From: Chaenocephalus aceratus
Lineage: Eukaryota > Chordata > Actinopteri > Perciformes > Channichthyidae
Assembly (NCBI GenBank): GCA_023974075.1
Contig: CM043797.1
Location: forward strand, 30,659,023-30,723,022
DNA: 64,000 bases
Direction of reading: 5' to 3'
The notes beneath the pieces were generated by a model. That model was given only the letters and a program-made list of their open reading frames with translations. It had not been told where the DNA came from and ran no database searches. A program made the translations under genes and the position numbers. This document shows positions 39,283 to 50,767 of the stretch, piece after piece. Every line of letters begins with the position of its first letter. Position 1 is the first letter of the stretch.

Positions 39283-42200
39283 GAGGAAGGGGGGGGACAG
39301 ACTCATACATAAAGATATTGGAAATGTATGAATGCATCTGAAATGAAGCGACTTCAAAAGAATGAGAGAAAAATTATAAAGGGGGAGTAGTGACGGGGGG
39401 CGAACTATTGGGAAAATCGGGTTGAGGGTGCTGGAGGGTTGTAGTGTGTGATTGAATTCCCCTCTCCCCTTCTTCTGTCTGGGATAAAATGTGTGTCTGG
39501 CCATCTGTCCTTGGAGCAGACAGACAGGTAAGTGTGTGGAGAGGTGCAGTCTCACCTTTCTGCCTCCACCGCAGAAATAACTTCTTACTGTGTTTCCTCC
39601 CAATCCCCCCATGTGCTCTTACTGAAACTATAACATGAAACCCAAAATAGTGTTCTTTAATAAGTCACGGAATATTATAACTGTAGACATTTTCCCAAAT
39701 GCCATCTGAAGCTGTGTTGCTGTTTTAAGAAAAAATAAAGAAATGTAATAATTCACTGCTGTTAAATCGCTTTACACAAGGATTATGTCAAAACAAATCC
39801 AACAAGAAAATGTGTTAAGAAAAAGGTACCACACTTTGATGACACACACACACAAACTACCAAGGTAACAATGTTCACTGCTGTTGCCGCTGGTAATATG
39901 CATTTCTTTACAAAAAAACATATTAAAGTCACCTTTATTAAACATATACAGTAATGCTTGCACATTTGATGAAAGTGTCAGAATGCAGCTATTACCATAA
40001 ATAATTGTATTCACATCAAACAAGGATTTCTTTACCATCAGCATTGTGACTCTGGTATTGTTTTCAACTGTGTGTGTCATGGCAAAATGTGTTCAGCCAT
40101 TTATTTCTCTCTGTAGACAGGTTCAGTCACGATGATAGTGTCTCAACCTTGCAATAAACAGTCAGGAAACTTTAGAAATCTCTAGCTGTAATAAAAAAGA
40201 TGGCCAATTTTTTTTTATTTGGATATGGTCAGAACAAGGGGCATCCGACTAAGTCCCCTGGCCCTGATGTTGTGTCCCAGGTGATGATCTTATCACAGGA
40301 TGCTCTCTAGATAATGATGTTATATGAACACACATCTTACTTTGTCTATCCAAAAAGAACATACTATCAACAAAAAGCTAATACAGGACTTTGATAATGC
40401 ATTATATTCAACCAGCTTTTAAAACTGAGGATCTGAGACCCAAACAGGGTTTAAAAATCCTTTGCTACATACCACTGAAAAATATTTAATTCAAAAATCT
40501 TTTTTATAACTCATAAAATATATACAATCACAGAATATCAAGCAAATATAGCCAAGTCAAACATGTTTTTTTACTTGTGGTATATAAAAGGCTGTATGAG
40601 CCCAAAGGGAACCATTAGGGTTCAAGTGAATAACCAAGTGTTTTTGACCACATCCAGTGACAAATTAAAAAGCTGATTACTTTGCAAATTCAACCGATAA
40701 CAATAATCCTCACGACCCATATTGGATCGTTCGCCAGAGCAAGCAATTAACAGTCAAAGTGTTTTTTTAAGAGTCTAAATATAGCTAATCAATCAAGTGA
40801 GCAGGATCAATGCAAATCAAAGAATGTGGTTTCCCTGCTCAAACTGTAAGAGGCTTGTATCGAAAGGTGAGTTTGGTATATTGCTCAGGAGTGCAGCCTT
40901 TAAAACGTGATTTCCTCTCACACTTACAGTACTGTGTTTTCCTGTTGAACCACAACGAGTTCCCTCTCATTGACGAATAGCAACTGATTTTGTTTCAAGG
41001 ATAAGACTAAATCATGGGAACCCAGATCCCTGTGATCTTTTAAAGCGACAAAGCACTAGTCAAGTTCATTTAAGATGCAGTCCATTCAAATTAACTTCTG
41101 GCCCAAATCAAAAACATGAAAGACGTTACTAAAAATCCATCATAGTGGCACTTTAATATATTCTCTTGTCATTCAAAGTGTCATCCTTCATGATTATCTG
41201 CCGCAATCCTCACTTTTGTTGCTTTGAAGGTATCAATTCAAACAAAACAGTCATTTATTTGTGTTGATCGTTTGAATCACAGTCTATGAAGGATTGGATC
41301 ATCAGTTTGCAGCAATGATTATTTGCCAGGTGAATAAACACTGGGAGAGTCTGCATTCAAATAGAGAGAACAAATACATAGAATTAAAAAGTGAATTTGA
41401 AACCATAACTCAAGACTGCGACCTAGAGGCAGACTTAAGCAACAACATCTGCCTTTTAACCTGTTCAGCCCTGAGCCTGTTTTTCAGGTCTCAGGCTCGA
41501 AAATGACATTCCCAGAACAAATGACCATATCTTCCCTTCTAAAAGGGTTAAATTAATAATATTTTTTCTCAAAGTAATGATAAACCTGTGAGTTGGATGT
41601 AGAAAAGTCAGAATCAATATAGATGTTTTTTATTTTAAAGAAGAAATTTGTAAAGAAAATTCAGATTGAACATGGTAAAAAACTGTAAATTATAGTGTCC
41701 GTCCAAAAAATATGTTGTACTTATAGTGAAAACTAACCTTGAATGATGGGTTAGTAGACTAAAAGCTTTAGGAATCCAAAGTACAACATATAATAAGTAC
41801 CCTGTATCAAGATTGATGCAAAACAAGAGATATTTGACCTTTTTAGACAGATTTAGCAAAGAAACCTCTTCTGGGGCCATTTGGGTGGATTTTCCTTATC
41901 TCTGGTCTATGCTCTGGCCCCCCTTCTTCGATATTGTCTTGTGACATCTCTTTCTGACCGTTAGAGCCTATAGGATCGAAGGGAAATCTCCCCGAACACA
42001 CTCATGTTAAAAAAAAGATGGCGTCTTTGTGTAGACAGTTTTGCTCCAGAGTGAAGCTGTCTCTAGGTCTGACATCTCAAAACCAAAAAGCAGATGTATT
42101 GCTCATGGATTATCAGAAATCATTCAAAATGACACAGATACATTGGATTAATCTATGTATTAACTTCAGCATCGTTCTTTATCGTTGTAATGCCATTGAA

Positions 42201-44566
42201 GACCACTTTTGACCAGACTACCACACAGGTGAGCCATTTTGGCGTTTTTAGCTAACTAGCTCCATATGTTTTGATGTGTGTTCTTGTCATTATCTCCGAG
42301 AATTCGTATAATTGAGTGATAATGAGGTACCCATCGATTCTGTGTCCCCTCACGATGTGAAACGATGGGTTGAGATGTGCAGGAAAGATAAATAATAAGG
42401 TTTTGTGAGTGAATTTCGGTGCAGTCATCTGTTAGCATTTTTCGCTCGTTGCTAATTCAGAGGCTCAGCGTTAACATTGTGGTTTTTAAATTTTTTTTTT
42501 TTTTTTGAATGATCAGTTAGATGAGTTTCTTTCCTCATTCTTTAGATATAAAACATTCATAGTTTATTAAATGAACATGCCCTCAGACACTGTTTTCTGC
42601 AAGATATTGCAGGAGGCCCCGTTACCGGGGTCTCTCGGGTTTAACAGGTTGCAACACACATCAAAAAAGTAATACCTGAATTATCTGGGAAACGTCGGTA
42701 ACTTATTCAAATACATACAAAGGGAAAACAAGAGTTCAATAATCCATAAATAAATACAAATACAGAAAGAAAATAAACGAAGACAGACAAAAGCATAGTT
42801 GCAGGACAGAATTCAAAATGATTCCTTTGATTTTATCTTGATGTTCTATCAACTCAGATAATTAAGTCTTGTACATGAAATGCTTTCTATTTTGTTCGCC
42901 ATTTTTGTTTATTATCCAAGTCTTTAGTTTGGATTTGATGTATTCCCTCTCTCTCTCGGTTTACACTACTTACATCTAAAATGAGATAGACATGAATAGT
43001 ATGGATCATAAATGATATGTTAATTGTATTTCCCATAATAAGAAAGCAATTACCCTGAGCAAACACAGTTACAACATCGTGTATTGCCGTTCACTGTCTT
43101 GCAGTCGTGTACTGTGAGATGTACACTGATTGGTAAATGGGAAAAATGAACGTCGGCAGAGTAATGGGAAAATACAAGGCTGATTAAATAAAGCCCCACT
43201 CTCTTTATCTTATCCCTAATGTTCTGTGTGTTTTTACTGGCATCAACCAGCCTCTGGCTTTTATTCAAGTTCAATATTATTCAACCTTCAGTGGGCTGCT
43301 TTTTATCCAAAACTATTTTGAAGGGTAACAATCACCTGTTGACCCACAGTTCAGCATCCTTAACTTGCAGCTCCAAAATTACAGTTATACTCCAAATGTA
43401 GACCTGAACAGAGATGTAAACTCAGGATCATTTTTTTCTGCATGTCAACATATGTAATCACTTTATATTATGATGTTTTTTTAACAACATGTAGCTGGTG
43501 AGTTGAATGTGTCTGTTGTTCTTTATACTATAAGTGTGGTGCTGGAGTTTTTACTTCGTTAAATGTTAATGTTGAACATATCCTAACAAAACTAAAAAAG
43601 TATTTCACTAAAGAGACAGAAGTTCCTGAACAAATAGAAGCGTTCATGCAACACATTCTTTTGTAAAAGTTTAAAAAGTAAAAGTTGCATCACGATTGGG
43701 CATGGTTTAGAGAAGATCCTCCATAGGACGGAGAAGGCGTTCTTGATTTCAAAACGGGGAACTTAAGTCCAAAGATAGCAACTGTTTGAGGAACTAGACT
43801 TTAAGCCATCTTTTGTCCTCTATAATAACTTTTTCTTCTCAAGGAGTATCTTTGGAAGTTTAGTAGATTATGTTTGGATGTGTTATGGTCAGTATAAGGA
43901 GATTTTACCTAGCTGTGTTTGTAAAGAAAAAAAGGTTGAGTGGCTTTGTATTGAAAACATATGGTATTCAATATTTTTAATAAATGATGGTTGGGATTGA
44001 ATATGGGGTGTATTTTAATCTGTTGGTTGTGTTACAGTATGTTTTGTATTTATAGGCATTTATATTCCTGTAAATTCTGTATGTATGCTGGTCAACTAAC
44101 AAGTTAAAGGAGTGAGCCACTTTGTATAGGTTAACCTGACCTCCTGACCTCAGTAGGCACTTTAAGTGAGATAACTATAGAACCCTTTCTCAACTTTAGA
44201 GAATTTTTGTATTAGGCAAAAATAGGCTTGTATGAATCCATATGCGAGATTCGCACATTGTGATCGTGGGAAAAACAGCACATGAACAGATATCATGGTT
44301 ACATAACCTTGCTGGCTATGAGGGATTGTAAATTGCCAAATGCACATCAATGTTTCAATATTCTAGGAGGTGAACCTAATATCAAATAGACATTTATGTT
44401 ATGGATATGTGCTTTATTTCCTACAAAATTAAACAATACTGACTACAAAGTCAGGATTTAAAAAACAGTGGTGGAAGAAGAGGTGGAACTATTAAAGTAA
44501 GTAAAATACATGATGGCACTCAAAACGGCACTTGGGATTGTTAGCATAGATCATATCATTAGGTAT

Positions 44567-45246
44567 CATTACATTACATTACATTACATTGCATTTAGCT
44601 GACGCTTTTATCCAAAGCGACTTACAATAACTACATTCGACCAGGAAGACACAACCTTGAAGAAAACAGAATCATATAAGAACATCAGGTTTCATAGAGC
44701 CAAACATTTCAAGTGCTGCTCAATTGGCTATAGATACGCCAGTCCTTTATTAGTATATAAGTGCTCTGTTAGCAGTTCTTTGTTAGTAATTCTATCGCTC
44801 GAAGTGGAGTCGAAAGAGATGAGTTTTCAGTCTGCGCCGGAAGATGTGCAGGCTTTCTGCTGTCCTGATGTCAATGGGGAGCTCATTCCACCATTTTGGA
44901 GCCAGGATAGCAAACCCACGTGTTTTTGCTGATGGGAACTTGGGTCCCCTTCGCAGCGATGGTGCAGCGAGCTGTTTGGCTGATGCAGAGCGGAGTGCAC
45001 GTGCTGGGGTGTACGGTTTAACCATGTCCTGGATGTAGGAAGGGCCAGATCCATTCGCAGCATGGTACGCAAGTACCAGTGTCTTGAAGTGGATTCTAGC
45101 AGTTACCAGAAGCCAGTGGAGGGAGCGGAGGAGCGGAGTGGTGTGGGAAAATGTAGGAAGGTTGAAGACCAGACGAGCCGCTGCATTCTGGATGAGCTGC
45201 AGAGGTCGGATGGCACATGCAGGTAGACCAGCCAGGAGGGATCAGT
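44567..45246 (-). mobile_element. 5'-truncated L2-like LINE 3' end with open RT C-terminus
   Basis: Read on the minus strand, an uninterrupted frame from about 45245 to 44792 encodes the C-terminal tail of a non-LTR retrotransposon reverse transcriptase: LIQNAAARLVFNLP, LLRSLHWLLVTARIHFKTLV, then ILAPKWWNELPIDIR and LKTHLF. The 3' UTR ends in the tail gtaagtcgctttggataaaa and an (ATGTA)n run at the left edge. The catalytic part is missing, so it is dead, but the remaining frame is unbroken, suggesting fairly recent insertion. A deleted relative lies at 7537-7942. Confidence 0.85.
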
Positions 45247-45859
45247 AGGTACTACTGCTCATGCATACATGTAATGGATTACATGTTTAACTAAAGTAAA
45301 AGTAGTAATACCACATAGTAGAACAAACACATTACTATAAAGGAAAACTTGATCGATTCCAAATGAAATTTAGAAAATGTAGAAAGGTATCATAATCAAA
45401 ATATACTCGAAATACCAAAGGTTTAAATATTTATTATTCAGAATGGTCTATTTCTGAATATTATTTATTATATCATTGGATTATAATTATTGATGTATTA
45501 AGTTGTTCATTACTTTAATGTTGCAGTTACAGTTTATACTGTTGGGAGGCCAGTGAATTCTTTGTGAAATAAAGACTTAATTTATTGTAGCCGATAGTAA
45601 AGCCACATAATTGATATTGATGATTATATTTTTGTTCTCAATCTTAAAATGTATCAATAGCTGAAATATATATAAATATAGGAGGATATCAGACCTTTGC
45701 AGTGCTAATATTGGGATTGTCTATGTTGTTTTTCAATTCTTACACACTCCCTCATCTACACCTTGTGGTGGCCGATTTTTGGTTTATCACACACAAATGT
45801 CACGTGGTAACAGGAGTTCAGATAAGTTAAGGACACACAAGGTGAAAGGTGACGGAAAG

Positions 45860-45921
45860 TCATACATAAAAGCCAGTTTCTGCTCAGCGTGGACCGTGGC
45901 AGCAGGCAGGTGGACCAGCGG
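45860..45921 (+). promoter_or_regulatory. putative promoter and noncoding first exon of the nuclease gene
   Basis: A TATA-like cataaaa (45865-45871) lies about 25-30 bases upstream of a G/C-richer stretch that ends in a good donor (g|gtgagt at 45922). The next acceptor (ctatag at 46371-46376) opens the exon that carries the start codon. The transcription start is inferred. Confidence 0.4.
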
Positions 45922-46415
45922 GTGAGTTAAAAATACACACATATAACAAACTGATCCTCTTTCATTTGCAGGCCCAACAAGCCTTTTTTAGTTGCTGCGT
46001 TCATAACTGCCATGTTGAAATAAAATATGTTATCATCAGGGAAAAACTGAATATAGATGTCATATTCATATTGTGTTATGCGGCTATAGATAATGTGATA
46101 TACTATGGAACAAGTGTGTTTTTATCCTGTTTCGAAGGCTGCATTACAGTGATGTCATTCTGTAATGTTTATTATTGGTCTTTACCCACTAAGTTGCTAG
46201 GTCCACATTACCGATGATTATTTCTTCAGAAATCATGTGTATGTAATGGAAGCACCAATAGTCAACTGTATATTTCGCGTTTTTAGTGAAATATGTTGTG
46301 ATATTTGATATACGTCTACTGTATATCAACCACCCCTAATTCACATGCTTATCTTCTGTTTTATTCAACTCTATAGGCCAATCAAGACTCCCAAATACTA
46401 GAGGTTATTTCCAGG

Positions 46416-46493
46416 ATGCAAACTTTTGCCCCTTTGTGCGTTCTTCTCTGGCTCCTCTTTTCTGTAAATGCCGATCTTGTTGAACGTTTTGAG
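46416..46493 (+). CDS. nuclease coding exon 1: signal peptide
   Basis: The ATG at 46416 is the first in the exon that begins at 46377. It is followed directly by a hydrophobic leader, which decides the start. The exon ends DLVERFE at phase 0 with donor gtttgt. Confidence 0.93.
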
Positions 46494-49400
46494 GTTTGTG
46501 ACCTTATAGTTCAGTCAAAATTGTTAAGGAACATTTTATCTGTGTGTTGGTAAGTGGCTCAGTAAGTGATTTTGTCCCAGGATGTGCCAGAATGCGTGAC
46601 GTACTTCTATAAGGACAAGGTGCCAGACTGGGGGGCTTCAACACCTGGTGCTGCCCGTCTCTGTCAGCGCTTCAACAACAGGTAGGGAAGGGCAGAAAGT
46701 AGAATTTAGAAATTCTTTGAGCACTCAATGTTTCTTACACTTTTCCCTTGCAACATTCCTGATCTCTCAATCCTTTATTCTTAATCTTTTGCACCACCAG
46801 GTACCACTTTGCCACCCTGTATGACACCAACAACCGTATTGCTGTCTACTCAGCCTATAATTTCCAGCCCAGCAATGGAGGTGGCAGGGAGAAAAGGTGG
46901 TTTGTGGAGCCTCAGGTTGGTGGCACATTTGTGTTTGTGTAGTATATGCAAATCCACTGTACTAAATTGATGAACAAATAAATGAAAATGTAAGACATAG
47001 TTATCAAGTATGGAGAGTGTGGTTTGTAAGCAATCCACCAGGTGCATAATGCATCGATATCCTGCAATATTATGATACTATATGAGGCCTTTAGACATCC
47101 TCTGTATCCTCAAAATGATAGAGTTTTTGTCTTACAGTTAGTAAACATGTCCTGGCAAGCAGAAATGAAGGATGGCTACTGGCTAGGGAAAGACCACCCT
47201 GGGGTCTACCAAGGAGAAAGACAGGCTCTGAATGAGGACTACACACATTCTGGGTTTGACCGAGGTCACCTCAACCCCAACGGACACCATCCCGGTAAGG
47301 GAGGATGAACTTTGATTTCAGTTTAATCCAAAAGGGGGATGTACCATATCAGATTAGGCCAAATCACAATGTATTACATGTATGCTAGTAACCAACTATC
47401 TTACTTGTTTCATCAACCATGGAGGAGTAAGGTTATTACACATCTACTCAAGTAGCCTTGAGACACTTAGACACATTCATACATGCCATTGAAGTTGTTT
47501 TGTTTATTACATTATATAAAAAAAAAGCTTTTTCAAAGAATATCCTAATGGGAACATTTCTCCGTCTTTGGTTGATAACTCTAATATGCTCATTTAGTTG
47601 GAGATGGGTAGTTACAGTGCACACAATAGTTAAAGATGGGGTAGGTAAGTTTGAGAAACCGGCTCGAGATACACTTTTTGTTATATTCCATGGAATGCTC
47701 TTAACATCCCGATAGCAATGAATATCTTAAGTGCTTTGACAAAAAAATCATCTGTCATCTGTGGAAGCCGTAGTAGGCTACTGTAAAAAGCACGACCAAT
47801 CATTTGAGCCGGCCCGGCTAAAATAACTGGATGGCCTACCTGCCTGTCAGCCACCCTGTATGACACCAACAACAATCTGTACACAAACTTATCTCGCGCC
47901 CTCATTGGTCATGTGCGCGTTCGTGTGTGTTGGAGGAGGGGCTCTCTAAGGAAGTGGCAGATTTTTCAAATTCTAGCGCATTCTAGCTGGTTTCTCCAAA
48001 ATGACCTACCCCACCTTTAATAGCCTAGTGTTTTACTGAGATCTAAAGATAGCAACGCTACACCACTTCACTCTTTCCGTGTTTACCTTTCACAATAAAA
48101 GACCAACTTTAATTACTCAGCACTTTTTTATAGATTAAACGCAACAAAACCGCTTACAATAGCGTTAGCCAACACGAATACTCACTCAGTGGCCATCTGG
48201 CCTCCCGGCCCTGTTGGTGTTGGTTGTATTTCCCAGTTTGGGGTCCTGAGTTCTTGAGCACACCTGAGTCCACTTGGGAATACAATGTCCATGCATAGTA
48301 GGCCTAAATTCGACACAAGCTCAGCGTCAGCGAGGGCATCCAACAAAAACTGCCCCACTCTGACAGTGCATATACAATAATTAAGTTTTTGCACAATAAG
48401 GTAGCAAAAGTGTTTGCACACTGAGCTTCTGGAGGGTCTGATCATTTCCTGCTTTGCAGCAGCCTCGGCTCAGCAGTGCCAGTGCATTTCTCTGGATATG
48501 ACAATAGTCGGCCAAAAGAATGTAAAATGTATCCTTGCCAATTTCGGTACTAATTTTGGGATGACCTTTTGGATTTCAAAATCACAAATAGTTTGCAATG
48601 TAAGCCAGGAGAAGGAAGTTATGTTGTCGTTTCTTTAAACTTTATTAAGATAAAAACGTACAGTTTGGTTTATAAGCGGAGCCCGCCCCCTGGCTGTTGT
48701 TCTGGCTTTCACAAATAATCAAGGACTGAATGGCAGTTGCCAAGCTGGAATTAGATAAGTAGATATGTGCATATAATGCTCAACATCTTTGGAAGATTGT
48801 TATTTAAAATTAGTGTATTTAGTGTATTTTCATCAAATTCAAAGGTGCAGTTAACTTTTTCATTTTGGGTATTTCATTTTGAGTGTTTTTTTGTAGGTCA
48901 GGGCTTTATTAGTTAGCGAATCCCTGGTTAATGTTGTGGAAAGGCACTTGTATGGTTGCTTTAATCTTATTCAGCTGCTGTTGCCTTGGATTTGGACCTT
49001 CCCCACAAAACCTGCCTCCAGCTAATATCCTAAAAATGTTGAAGAATAATGGGTGCATTTTGAACTTGTAGATGTAGACTAACAATTTATCCAGCTGCTG
49101 TTGGACACATCTCTGTATCTTTCCTTCTCCCTCTAACCACATATAGACAGCTTTATTTCTCCAGAACCACAAACTTGATATCTTGCATCATTTACTGTAA
49201 CTATCCATTCGTCTCTCTCTTACAGTCCCTGGCCGCAATGCCACTTTCACCCTGACCAATGTGGTTCCTCAGAACCCCAAAATGAACCAGAACGCCTGGA
49301 GGATCCACGAGTCCCAGCTCACAGACCTTTTCCGGGACAAGTGCTCTAAGGCCTTTGTGCTTGTTGGTGCAGTTCCCTCTGTGGACAACTGGATTGTGAA

Positions 49401-49617
49401 AAACAATGTGAAGCGGGTCAACATCCCAGACTACCTTTGGAATGCCTACTGCTGTGTGGACAACAATGGCAGACCCATTCAGAGTGGTGCTGCCACAGCG
49501 AGGAACACGGAGGAAAACTGGGTGGAGAAGCTCTCTCTCGAACAACTGGGAGATTTCCTCCAGCAGTTCTCCAATCAGCCAGTAGGGGAGCTGTTTGACA
49601 ACAACTGCAAAGCATAA
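46416..49617 (+). CDS. ENDOD1-like secreted DNA/RNA non-specific endonuclease (complete)
   Basis: Five coding exons (46416-46493, 46581-46681, 46801-46915, 47138-47294, 49226-49617) join in phase to 280 residues and a TAA stop. Residues 1-19 (MQTFAPLCVLLWLLFSVNA) are a clear signal peptide, so the enzyme should be secreted or lumenal. The NUC fold signature is present: DRGH at 139-142 with the general-base His142, and Asn171 in MNQNAW, 29 residues later, matching the spacing to the metal-binding Asn of Serratia nuclease. It should therefore be a Mg-dependent nuclease for DNA and RNA. It belongs with fish 'endonuclease domain-containing 1 protein-like' genes and is shorter than mammalian ENDOD1. 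The last intron (1.9 kb) carries a MITE. Convergent with tcaf downstream. Confidence 0.93.
46581..46681 (+). CDS. nuclease coding exon 2
   Basis: Encodes DVPECVTYFYKDKVPDWGAS then TPGAARLCQRFNNR. CxxYFY and the ARLCQRF segment are typical of the ENDOD1-like family. Confidence 0.93.
46801..46915 (+). CDS. nuclease coding exon 3
   Basis: Encodes YHFATLYDTNNRIAVYSAYN then FQPSNGGGREKRWFVEPQ, the first strands of the NUC fold. Bases 46811-46834 recur exactly inside a MITE about 1 kb downstream. Confidence 0.94.
47138..47294 (+). CDS. nuclease coding exon 4: DRGH active site
   Basis: Encodes the stretch that ends HSGFDRGHLNPNGHHP, containing the catalytic DRGH motif. The exon leaves at phase 1. 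Confidence 0.95.
47630..48020. mobile_element. TTAA-flanked MITE, copy 2, carrying an exon-derived insert
   Basis: Inverted ends TTAAAGATGGGGTAGGTAA and TGACCTACCCCACCTTTAA. It is the family of 35710-36101 in the opposite orientation, and lies in the last nuclease intron. About 15 bases of the family sequence are replaced at 47853-47884 by 32 bases, most of which copy nuclease exon 3. Confidence 0.83.
49226..49617 (+). CDS. nuclease coding exon 5: metal-binding Asn and C-terminus
   Basis: Starts VPGRNATFTLTNVVPQNPKM and includes the MNQNAW motif, paired cysteines (YCC) and the C-terminus FDNNCKA. Splits cleanly from exon 4 after Pro-150. Confidence 0.95.
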
Positions 49618-50524
49618 AAGATAATAAAGGGACGATAAAAAAAAGCAGGTGCCATTGCCCTTTATTTTTGCATTACATTTATATCACTACAAAATAAAAC
49701 AGTGAGAAAACATCATAAACTATACTTTTTTGTATGAATGATTAAATTATCTTAATTTCCTTGTCAAGAAATATGATATCCCTTCAGGGTTATAGTGAAA
49801 CCTCATCCAATAATCAATCACATGAATAATACATAGGTATATTGTACTATCTTTAACATCCTAAAAGCAAACGATCTATCAGAAAAGTAACAAGAAGACA
49901 TACTGATTAACTGATTACTGATCAACAAAACACCTGACACCTTAATATCTGTAAAAGTATTAGACTTATACGACCCTGAAAGAAACCCCTACTGTAGATT
50001 AACCCTAAAGAAGAACCACAATTACATAGTTTTATTATTTTACTCTGAAGCTAATGACAACATTACCAACTATAGTAAACTGCTACAGCTCCACCTCAGC
50101 ACTAAAAGGTGTATTAGAGTTGTATGACCCTCAAAGGAGAACCTAGATAACACACTGTTTTACTTTGATGGCTTATATAACAGTGTTGCAAAGCTGATGT
50201 TACCAATGGTTTTGTTTGCTGAAAAAGATCTTAAGCTACTATGATCATCATGTGTATATTTACAGAGGAACACATTATGGTGCGTTTTTCAAAAGAGTTG
50301 CTCTTAGAAATGAACCCTAAGTTAAATATCATCGGACTCTTTGTGACATCTTAGTGTAACTTAAAGCCCAACCACAAGTTGTATACAGCTTCAGCTGCTA
50401 ATTGACTTAAGTGCAATCTAAACTTGTTTAATTTGTTAAAAGGGAATACTAACATGTTTCTACTTTGACATATTGATAAGCTGACACTGATCTCTCTGCA
50501 ATTTATTAAGCTGCAGTCAGAAGT
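49618..50524. other. convergent intergenic gap between nuclease and tcaf
   Basis: The stop codons of the two genes face each other across about 900 AT-rich bases. No gene or repeat was recognised. On the minus strand an AATAAA (tttatt at 50502-50507) lies 18 bases past the tcaf stop. Confidence 0.6.
49623..49698 (+). terminator. poly(A) signals of the nuclease gene
   Basis: AATAAA at 49623-49628, five bases after the stop codon, and again at 49693-49698. The second is the more plausible site. Either gives a very short 3' UTR. Confidence 0.5.
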
Positions 50525-50767
50525 TTAGTCATATTTGAGCATGGGGTGGTCGCTCCAGGGAGGCAGGGGGGTGAGTTTCTCCTCAGTGGCTCTGTCGATG
50601 GGCCAGCCCCAGGACTTAAAGAACGCAGACAGGTTCATCCCCACAGTCTGGGAGAAGGTCTCAGCATACAGGTTCATCTTTCCACTGTTGTCACTGGGGT
50701 AGTTGTTTATCTTGTGGTAGGCAGCAAATACCTTTTTAAAGGCATCCCAGCCAAATATTCCTTGGAG
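50525..50767 (-). CDS. tcaf: tcaf A last coding exon
   Basis: Residues 837-916 and a TAA stop. Starts [20 protein letters not shown]; contains [20 protein letters not shown], typical of the M60 C-terminus. Same length as copy B but clearly diverged from it. Confidence 0.94.
   Translation of the reverse strand, partial: LQGIFGWDAFKKVFAAYHKINNYPSDNSGKMNLYAETFSQTVGMNLSAFFKSWGWPIDRATEEKLTPLPPWSDHPMLKYD

Noticed and set aside
38995..39612. 205-codon Leu/Pro/Ser-rich frame on the minus strand
   Set aside because: Composition follows a purine-rich stretch and (GAG)n repeat; no domain, splice structure or signal recognised.
45966..46217. 83-codon frame upstream of the nuclease start
   Set aside because: It lies in the inferred 5' UTR intron and shows no conserved features.
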